NCBI GenBank assembly: GCA_000349905.1
Contig: KB722741.1
Span: 728,449-792,448, forward strand
Reading direction: 5' to 3'
DNA from: Volvariella volvacea V23
Lineage: Eukaryota; Basidiomycota; Agaricomycetes; Agaricales; Pluteaceae
DNA length: 64,000 nt
Part shown: piece by piece, positions 56,837-64,000 of the stretch
Position numbering within the stretch: position 1 is the stretch's first letter
How the letters are laid out: each line of letters begins with the position of its first letter
The notes under the pieces: generated by a model
What the model saw: the letters and a program-made list of their open reading frames with translations, nothing else
Told to the model about the DNA's origin: nothing
The model's database searches: none
Made by a program: the position numbers and the translations under genes

Positions 56837-58814
56837 CTATACAGGCACCCGGTATTCATTTAAGGCTTCCTCCAAAATAACTTTGGCTTTCAAAACAACT
56901 TTAGGTGAGTGCCCTAATAAAGTGATCTTCAGGCCCAAGTCCGTTGTACACAAAACCTTGTTAGTTGTTAGTTGGCACTCAGAAGAACCATCTGCCCTCT
57001 TAGACAAGCCATCATCAGCATAGATCCCATCAAAAGTGTCGCCTGCCATAAGTTCAACAAGCTCTACATCACTTCCGAGTGTACCTTCAAGCAGGGCCTG
57101 ATTTAGCTGCAGGGTCTTAGTTGCAATGACCAAGATACCGTGTTTGATGGCATCTAGAGATTGCATACTCTCCATGTAGTCACCTGTCCAGCCACATAAA
57201 ATTAGCATTGTGGTAACCTTTCTCCACAACCCCAACTCGCAGTCTTTAATCTCTTGATCATTAGTATATTTCTGCCGAATCTGAGATCGGGTCATGACTC
57301 TCCACCGAGGAGCGGTGAAAGGATCTAAAGGAGCTGGTCATCGTATCCTACTTTGAATGCTGAAATGGCATACTCACCTGATAAGATCAGCCCTTGGTAT
57401 ATTTCCTTCAGGAAATCAGCCCTATCCTTGTTCAACGGACACCACGATTGGGCGTAAATGGAAACGTGCTTCGCCATGATTGCCTGAAGTGCGATAGTAA
57501 TCCACGTTGCATCCGTCTCGTCACTGGGTCCAGAACTCTGATAAGTGACGCGATCCAGAAATGCGCGAGGTAGAGAATCCTCAAAGCAGGAAAAGAGCTG
57601 CTCTCTCTCGATGTCCGGAGCTACTTGGCGGATAGACGAGCTGAAGTCAAGGCAGTCGACTATTGTTGAGCAAGTCTGAGATATCTCTTGATTAAGCCTT
57701 TCCACCATCTCCTTCAAGTCGGTATCCGAGTGCATGCTGTTTCGCGAGAGGTAAGCCTCGACGGTTTTGAGTTCGTTTGTGCGTTGGTCGAGCAATTCCG
57801 TTTTCGAACGAAGTTTTCCGCAGACGGCGGCTAATTGCCCGTGAAGCCCGTCTGCTTGCTGCAATTCCTCTACGGCCTGCCAATGCGCCTCCCTTGTCGA
57901 CCTAAGTTCCGCGTTCAGCCCACGCAACGTATTCTCTTTATTCATGATTACAGTCCCCAACTGGTTGTTATACTAAGGAGAGACGAACGCTCATCGAAAC
58001 CTCGCGCGAAACACATGTTATCAGCTTACCTGTTTGAGCACTGATATTTCTTTTGTGCTTTTTGCGTGTAATGCTTGGGCATTACAAAGCTCCCGCTCAA
58101 GTTCTCGGACCTTATTACCACCGCTTCTTAGGACCTCTAGCAAGCGGTTAAGGTCATACTGCTCACATAATAAATAAGTAGGGTAGCACCTTGAGAAGCA
58201 GAAACGCACCTGCTTTTCGCGCTCAATAAGTGTCCTCTGCCTACCCGCCGGAGGTGTATTTAACATTGGCTTTGATGCCATATCTTTACGCTCAACGACA
58301 GGTATAGTCGCCTAGTCATCCTGGATCAGCTCCAAATGGAAGCATTACTATGAGCTTCACCTGCGCATCAGAGACTGTCGGTGATTGTGGGATGCTTGAT
58401 GGTCTACCTTCTTGGGGCTCTTCATAGTTCCTCTTTTGTATATTGTTTGTCGCCAGGGGGTGTGCTGTAATTTCATCATCCTGAGCGACCACTTCGCCAT
58501 CAGGGCGAAGCCGATATTGGGGATGCCCTGTCGTACGTTCAGGAGAAAACAGATCCATGGTTTCCCGGTCGACTTCCATTGACCTGTACTGGTTTTCATG
58601 CTGAGCATTTATATATGCTTCTCAATAGTCAGATTCGTCAACAGGACGTATTGAAAGCCTTACTTTGAGACTGCAGCACATTCTCTACCCATTCAATCGC
58701 CGTCGATAACTCTTTGTCGTAATTGTTAGGACTCTTATCGCTTCCATCATCAGAGCTAGAGAACGAATTGCGTATCTTGCTTATAACAGAACCTGTTAAA
58801 TATCGGATGTACAT
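56837..58814 (-). CDS. CC-family coiled-coil protein, minus copy 3
   Basis: Start at 58814 (MYIRYLTGSVISKIRNSFSS) gives an acidic first exon ending WVENVLQSQ before GTAAGG. A linker exon from about 58580 (VDRETMDLFSPERTTGHPQY) ends SPTVSDAQ, then MASKPMLNTPPAGRQRTL (about 58281-58210). Coil exons follow: LLEVLRSGGNKVRELEREL and, from about 57950, NTLRGLNAELRSTREAHWQ and LLDQRTNELKTVEAYLSRN. The helical module reads DLKEMVERLNQEISQTCSTI and has SIYAQSWCPLNKDRADFLKE. After an intron (about 57376-57330) the C-terminal module starts APRWRVMTRSQIRQKYTND and carries TNKVLCTTDLGLKITLLG and VLKAKVILEEALNEY, ending at 56837. It is the closest relative of the copy at 51639-53630, and the shared 25-base block upstream supports both start choices. 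Confidence 0.68.
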
Positions 58815-58884
58815 CTTGGCGGAGTGGGTGCTTGGCTGTCAGTACGAGCGAGGGTCGACCTGTTGGTTGGGCAAAGACACCTCC

Positions 58885-58909
58885 GTACACAACTACAAAT
58901 TGACTGCGC
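58885..58909 (-). promoter_or_regulatory. 25-base block shared by two CC promoters
   Basis: Partner of 53698-53722, identical over 25 bases and 70 bases before the proposed start codon at 58814. Confidence 0.55.
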
Positions 58910-59695
58910 TATGGACGCTTATTCCTAATCAAGTGCGATTTTATTGGGTCATACTATAGCCGCATACATTCGGTCCATCTTATGTCTAGGGCGATATACA
59001 CGCGCCCATCCATGGATCAAAGATATTCTGGGGCGCACTTCCATTTATCAGAGTCATAGGTTACAGCTAGTCCCATACAATTCACCCCATATCTCATATC
59101 TCAACTATCTCGATCCAATCTCACCAATGACTACCCACATTTGCGATTCTGACCTATCCACGAGTCCGAGAGATCACTTTTGAAGCTTCAACTCCCAAAC
59201 TCTAACCAAAAATCCGCCCATTCGAGCCCAATAAGTAGTAGTGAAATATCGTTTAACCAGTCAAGTTGGCCGACGGGATCGAAGTACAGATTTGAGCATT
59301 TAAAGCCATCCGTGGAGGTCCCCAATTGTTAGTACTTGTGATCTTCGGATTTTTTGTCGTGGCAACGATTAATGCGGCTGGACTGATTTGCTATACCGCA
59401 GGAGCTATATCGCAGGAGATCCACTCGCCATGTTTTAAGTTCAAGGGTACCAGGTCACCTATTGGTGTTCAAGTACACACGAAACACGATACTCGGCGAA
59501 GGGCACATACCTATGCAAGCTTTCCCTGCGTCAAACATTGACGCAACTTACTCTGGCGTTGTGTCCCCTATCCTATCCACAATCACACGGAGTATATCTC
59601 CTACAAGTAACTCGAAACGGTCGACAGCGGTTTGGAGTAGGTCGAACCAATAGGCCATCCGCATCTTTGAACCCGCAGGTCAATCCTCAGTAACC
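58910..59695. other. spacer, no gene seen
   Basis: About 0.8 kb without a supported gene. TTTGACGTTTG-type scraps near 59520-59560 (DATYSGVVSP in one frame) faintly recall the Hsp70 phosphate-1 motif, but nothing around them fits. Confidence 0.3.
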
Positions 59696-60348
59696 TCAGC
59701 TCTGCTTCAAGTAATTCTGCGCGATCTGGACTTTGAATAGACCCACGGTGGCTAGGACCATGAGTGTGTCAGCGTTATGTCGGAGGTTATGCGACTCCAG
59801 AAACGTACGGCTCCTATGAAATACCCCCTCCTTATCCCGACATCGCCTTCTAGTCCCCGCTAATACTGAACTAAATTCTGTTGTGCAACCTTCTAATCTG
59901 CGCCACTGGGTTTCATATCGTCCCCCTTGCTGTATTTCCCGCTTTGCCCGCGCCAAACTCGAAAGATTAGTCGGTGGATCGCCATGACATAACAACTTAA
60001 TCAAACCCAGCAACGGATTTTTGTGGATTTAACTATATTGGGTACGACGAGCAGGCATAAGCTGAGAAGCAGAATCCTCGAAAATTGCAGGCCGACGGGC
60101 AGGAGGCGCCCTAAAATCGACGATGGGAAAATTATTGTCGTCATTCGGATATTCCCGTGAAGCCCCGCGACGCCGCGACTGCGACTGGCATTCTCTGCCT
60201 CGGTCGTCACCTTCTTCTGAGCGCCAAAACCACCACGGTAAGCCATGCGCACAGGCGTACATTGGTTGTAGACGTGGTTTTGATGGACCTGCCGTGTTTG
60301 GAGATCAGCCAGGTTACCCAGATCTGGTCTGGACGCACCGTAGTTCAA
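59696..60348 (-). CDS. uncertain hypothetical gene
   Basis: Two minus-strand frames may be exons of one gene. The upstream one (60262 down to 60029) includes SRRRGASREYPNDDNNFPIV and PPARRPAIFEDSASQL; the downstream one (60013 to 59696) includes DPPTNLSSLARAKREIQQGG, TEFSSVLAGTRRRCRDKEG and ADTLMVLATVGLFKVQIAQ. The second has a composition typical of a folded helical protein. I recognise no family, and the splice joining them (around 60030) is not clear. Confidence 0.3.
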
Positions 60349-61017
60349 GATGAATGACTGAAGTTGGAGGAAAGAGATAAACTACGTGAGTACGTGCTCG
60401 CTTTTCAATATAGTGAGATATGACCCTGTACTTTGTAGGGTATTTCTGAGTCGATATTTGCACCAAGCCGGACAACACCAGCAAGCCGCCGCATGACGAT
60501 TTTAATACACCATTACCTCCAAATACTGGTTGGTGCCCCTTACCGCAGCAGTCCAGTTATCGTGCATCACACGCAGAGAGTTCTCGATATCGAACCGTGA
60601 ACCACCGAAGAGGGGCATCAAAGTCGAAGAAAGCCAAACGATGGCGCAGAGTCAAAGAAGGTGGGTAGGTGTAATAGCCATTGACATCCAGTTCGAGCCT
60701 TCACTTGCTCCCCATGTACCTTTCCTTCCCGTTCTGTGACTTTGTCTTCTGGTATCTCTCAGTAACTTAAATTATCTTCTCAGTCTGTATTCGCTACAAA
60801 ACCGGCATAATCAAACACACATTTGCCATATACATGGAATCGGCCGTTGGTGCTATATTTTTGAGCTTTGAAATGCCAATTAAGCGCCAGTCGAAGACCA
60901 GTAACAGCCCTGTGCACTCGTGGGACAAAGTAGAGTGACTGCGCGAAACGTGTCGTCTAGTCCGGCTGTGCAGCAGCCCCCACCATCATCTACCTATCCT
61001 CATACCCATTACCATTG
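60349..61017. other. spacer upstream of last Hsp70-like gene
   Basis: No gene seen. Contains the third copy of the conserved element at 60937-60952. Confidence 0.4.
60937..60952 (+). promoter_or_regulatory. conserved upstream element GACTGCGCGAAACGTG
   Basis: Third occurrence of the shared 16-base element, 65 bases before ATG 61018. Confidence 0.5.
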
Positions 61018-63562
61018 ATGTCTTCCTCGAGTCGTCCTGCATACGAGGGTGACGAGCGTAGGCTCGTCATCGCATTGGATATCGGCACTACCTACAGTGG
61101 CGTGTCGTATTGGTAGGCGCGCTCTTGTCTGCGTCCTGAGCGATTATCTCATTGGCACGATATCCTAGTTTCCTTGATCCTGGCATGCCTCCAGATATCA
61201 AGACAGTACAAAGGTACTTGATTTCCTTTGAGACCGTACACTATCCTGCTGTACTCATTGATAGTCAGATACCCTGGCCAGAGCGAGACAGGAAGACATT
61301 CCAAAATACCTACCATTGTCGTATATGGGCCGAATGGAGATATCCGTGCAGTCGGTGCGGAGGCGGAAAGGGAATCATTCAAGGACAAAATAGAAGAGGA
61401 AAATTTGGTCGTGGCGAAGTGGTATGCCGTCGCCATTCCCCGTTAATATATCCTGCTTTTAACAGTTGATGATTCACAAGGTTCAAGTTGCACCTCCGTC
61501 CACGAGACTCAAATTCATCACAAACATTCAACCACATTCCTCCCATTCCACTTGGCAAGAGCGCTGTCAGAGTCCTGGCCGATTTTATGGAATATTTATT
61601 TCATCGAGCAAAGGACTACATCATCGAGACAGAAGCCGCTAGGGGCCACAACATCTGGAACGCGAAGCGGGATATTGTTCTGGCACATCCGAATGGGTGG
61701 CTTGGTACTCAGCAAGACATGATGCGCCGTGCGGCTATCATCGCAGGAATTATTCCAGATACAGATGAAGGTCGCGAAAGTATTCGTTTTGTCACTGACC
61801 CTCGTTTTGTCACTGAGGGAGAGGCTAGTCTCCATTATTGTGTTTCCAAGGGAATCGTACCAGAGACGCTCCAGGTATGTGTTCCAAGATCTCACGATCC
61901 CAGCCGCTCACCCGTAGCACTCTTCAGAATAACAGTTCGGTACTCGTCGTGGATGCTGGAGGGGGAACCATCGACATTAGCGGATACGAGAAAAAATCGC
62001 TAACTAGCACGAAGATCAAGTTCGAAGAAACTTCAATACCTCAATGTGCGCCCAATCGCTTTACAACTTCTTAATCAACCCTCATTTATAACTTGCTTGG
62101 CAATAGGTCACTTCCATGGTTCGGTCTTTGTCACCAGAAATGCGCGGCAGTACTTGATCAGTATGTTGATTCATCGGGGTTGGCATATATCCATTGACGC
62201 TCGCTAGATTTCTTAAGCGGCTCCAAGTACCAAGACAAAGCCTCCGTTGATCTGGTGGTTGAATGCTTCGACAAAAGCACCAAGCTGACGTTCCGCGATA
62301 TCAACGAGCCTAGTTTCATTCGATTCGGAAGCGTCTTCGACAAGGACCCAAAGTTCAACATCAACATGGGCAAGTTGAAGATTGAAGGGTAAGATAACAC
62401 CTCGCATACGTCGCAACGCAGCTCGCTTACCTATCACGATTGCAACATGGCTGTGGTAGGACTCAAGTCGCGCGCTTCTTCCAATCCTCAGTTGATTGTA
62501 TCACAGATGCGATTCGAAAGGCTAAAGACGAGGAACAAGTCAAGGTAAGTGTTCCTCGGCCACCCGTTTTTTTGCAACTCCATGGTTGAACTCACCGTGC
62601 AACTAGTTCGTATTCCTTGTTGGTGGATTCGCTGAGAGCGACTGGCTCTTCAATTCCATCCAGCAACAGTTTAAGGGTCAAGACATCACCATATGCCGCC
62701 CAGAACAAACACCGTGAGTGAGATTAGCAGCCGAGTGTGTACTCAAATTATTCACGCATACTGTCACACAGGGGAAAAGCTGTCTCCGACGGTGCAATTT
62801 CATTTCACCTCGATCATTACGTCGAGACCCGAGTTTCCAAATATACATACGGCACCAACTGTTCCACTCTTTTTGATCTTACAGATCCTGAGCACCTTCA
62901 GCGCCGCTCATCCGTCTTTCGAGGCCTCGATGGTTTGCCTAGGCTCTCCGGGTATTTTTCCATCATTCTTCCAAAGGTTTATTTTACTCTTTATTCCATG
63001 ATAATTTGTAAATGCTAACTCTATCGTGTATAGAACATGAAGGTTTCTGAGACACAGGAGTTTAGAAAGCCTTTCTCTACTAAGCGGAAGTCGAATAGAA
63101 ACTTTACCATAGAATGTAAAGTACTTCGCTATAATGGGAGCACGCCGCAACCGAGATGGATAGCTGATGGTGAGTTGATTGTTGTACATTGGATGTAGCT
63201 GACATATCTACAGAAAATTCATCCGATTGGGAGACAATGTGTACTATTGAGGCCGACTCGCCAACGCTCAGTCTCATTGCATCGCGAGAATTGAGCATTG
63301 TTACTGGGGGCATATATTATGAGATTAATTTCGAGATTATTTTGTTGTTTGGCCTTACTGAGTTTAAGGCACAAATTGCCTGGGTTGAAGATGTATGTTT
63401 CACTTTTATAACGGGGGTGGCACTATTTTAATTAATGACTCGTGATTGTAGGGTGAAGAAAAGAGGCAAGTATTTCATATTTCAGTATTTATTGGTTGTA
63501 TTAATGATTTCATTATCAGAACCCTTGCCAGGGTAATATATGCAGAAAACAATCACTTCTAA
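61018..63562 (+). CDS. Hsp70-like (HSPA12-type) ATPase, intact
   Basis: Start ATG 61018 (MSSSSRPAYEGDERRLVIAL). ATP motifs: DIGTTYSGVSYW, VVDAGGGTIDISGYEKK (about 61939-61990) and VGGFAESDW (about 62617). Other exons: FLDPGMPPDIKTVQR, YPGQSETGRHSKIPT, the long exon from 61482 with LAHPNGWLGTQQDMMRRAA, FHGSVFVTRNARQYL, FRDINEPSFIRFGSVF, a diverged VARFFQSSVDCITDA, GAISFHLDHYVETRVSKY, SETQEFRKPFSTK and FGLTEFKAQIAWVED. Oddities: the long exon carries an in-frame 18-base tandem duplication (RFVTDP then RFVTEG, about 61780-61820), and the last intron starts with GC (63466) instead of GT. With it the end reads GEEKR + TLARVIYAENNHF, TAA 63560-63562, matching the C terminus of its relatives. The frame is otherwise intact. 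Confidence 0.82.
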
Positions 63563-63895
63563 TATTTGTAGGAATGATTTGTGTAGTGTAGTATACTATA
63601 TTGCACCATCTTATAATGTATGCTTTGTCCTAAATACACTATCTTGGCTAAACTCATTTCTTTGGTTTCCTATTAGTGGCAATGCCATACTTTATATACT
63701 TCAATCATAGTTTTTTTTCTTGCTCTGTGCCACATATCAAGTCTTTTTATGCATCATTCTGAGTTAGAATACTAATTTTTGAAGCCAAAAATTTGATGAT
63801 ATTGTGTATCTTTCATTATATACCAATCTTTGGGCTTCAAAATGACAAAAAAGAGTGTCAACTACTTGAATGAGCATACAAAGTACATTATAGCT
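63563..63895. other. AT-rich region after Hsp70-like gene
   Basis: About 0.33 kb, strongly AT-rich, no gene seen. It may belong to the repeat element whose recognisable end starts at 63896. Confidence 0.4.
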
Positions 63896-64000
63896 ATTCC
63901 AAGTCCAGAACGTAAGTGTAGGACTCGGTCTTTTCGATGCAGCTTCCCCTCGGAGTTTGCCGCATAAAGTGTGGTAAGTCCCGGAAATTGATAGCCAATG
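63896..64000. repeat. second copy of the 36.8 kb repeat end
   Basis: Matches 36826-36930 over 105 bases with about ten differences, in the same orientation; for example CGTAAGTGTAGGACTCGGTC is identical at 36841 and 63911. It is cut by the end of the window. Confidence 0.8.

Noticed and set aside
34224..63562. Calling the Hsp70-like genes canonical cytosolic Hsp70
   Set aside because: They lack the classical substrate-binding domain pattern and the EEVD end and have the short, many-exon HSPA12-type layout.
1..64000. CRISPR arrays, bacterial operons, ribosome-binding sites, rRNA
   Set aside because: The sequence is eukaryotic. I saw no regularly spaced direct repeats or rRNA-like stretches, and no tRNA cloverleaf stood out, though a dedicated tRNA scan was not possible.

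Overview
The window is nuclear DNA of a filamentous fungus, most likely an agaricomycete basidiomycete. Genes are broken by many introns of about 50-70 bases with GT-AG ends, exons are short, and the gene content includes an expanded HSPA12-type Hsp70-like family. The Rhizoctonia/Ceratobasidium group is my best guess, but that is inference. Two 100-base N runs (24169-24268, 37962-38061) mark assembly gaps.

Two multigene families dominate. The first, called here the CC family, has an N-terminal low-complexity region, a coiled coil, a helical module that starts around 'LKEMVESLN' and contains 'SWCPS', and a C-terminal module that starts around 'WRS', carries 'CTTDLG' and ends near 'LKAKVIL'. 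I count about eleven copies, whole, partial or broken: 1-616, 916-2758, 3683-5461, the second halves of two fusion genes (6010-8810 and 9409-12709), 13443-15157, 16100-17518, and on the minus strand 42725-44147, 51639-53630, 54215-56010 and 56837-58814. The second family is an Hsp70-like ATPase (HSPA12 type, about 590 residues, about 13 exons) with copies at 6010, 9409, 34224, 45758, 49008 and 61018, all on the plus strand.

The most striking observation is that in two tandem genes (6010-8810 and 9409-12709) the Hsp70-like ATPase runs in frame into a CC-family coiled coil at the same point of the Hsp70 fold. The same two copies have altered ATP-contact motifs, while three separate Hsp70-like genes keep them. 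The fusion, the tight co-location and shared promoter elements suggest the two families work together. The function is unknown. A chaperone-like switch plus coiled-coil partner, perhaps in recognition or stress signalling, is speculation. Several copies carry stop codons, each explainable by one C:G to T:A transition.

Layout. 1-17.5 kb: plus-strand CC array with the two fusions inside it. 17.9-20.2 kb: a type-B carboxylesterase (minus). 21.2-22.6 kb: a Ser/Pro-rich hypothetical gene. 23.7-27.7 kb: three small coiled-coil proteins with related C-terminal membrane segments. 28.3-31.4 kb: a large unknown gene with a hydrophobic C-terminal third. 31.9-33.6 kb: a membrane-anchored SDR-like protein. 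34.2-36.7 kb: an Hsp70-like gene. 36.8-38.4 kb: an AT-rich repeat element. 39.0-40.0 kb: a two-repeat protein. 40.8-42.2 kb: a ZIP metal transporter. 42.7-44.1 kb: a divergent CC gene. 44.4-45.3 kb: an OPA3-family gene. 45.8-51.5 kb: two Hsp70-like genes, the second broken. 51.6-58.8 kb: three minus-strand CC genes. 61.0-63.6 kb: the last Hsp70-like gene, followed by a second copy of the 36.8 kb repeat end.

All gene models are read by eye; exon edges described as tentative need transcript evidence.
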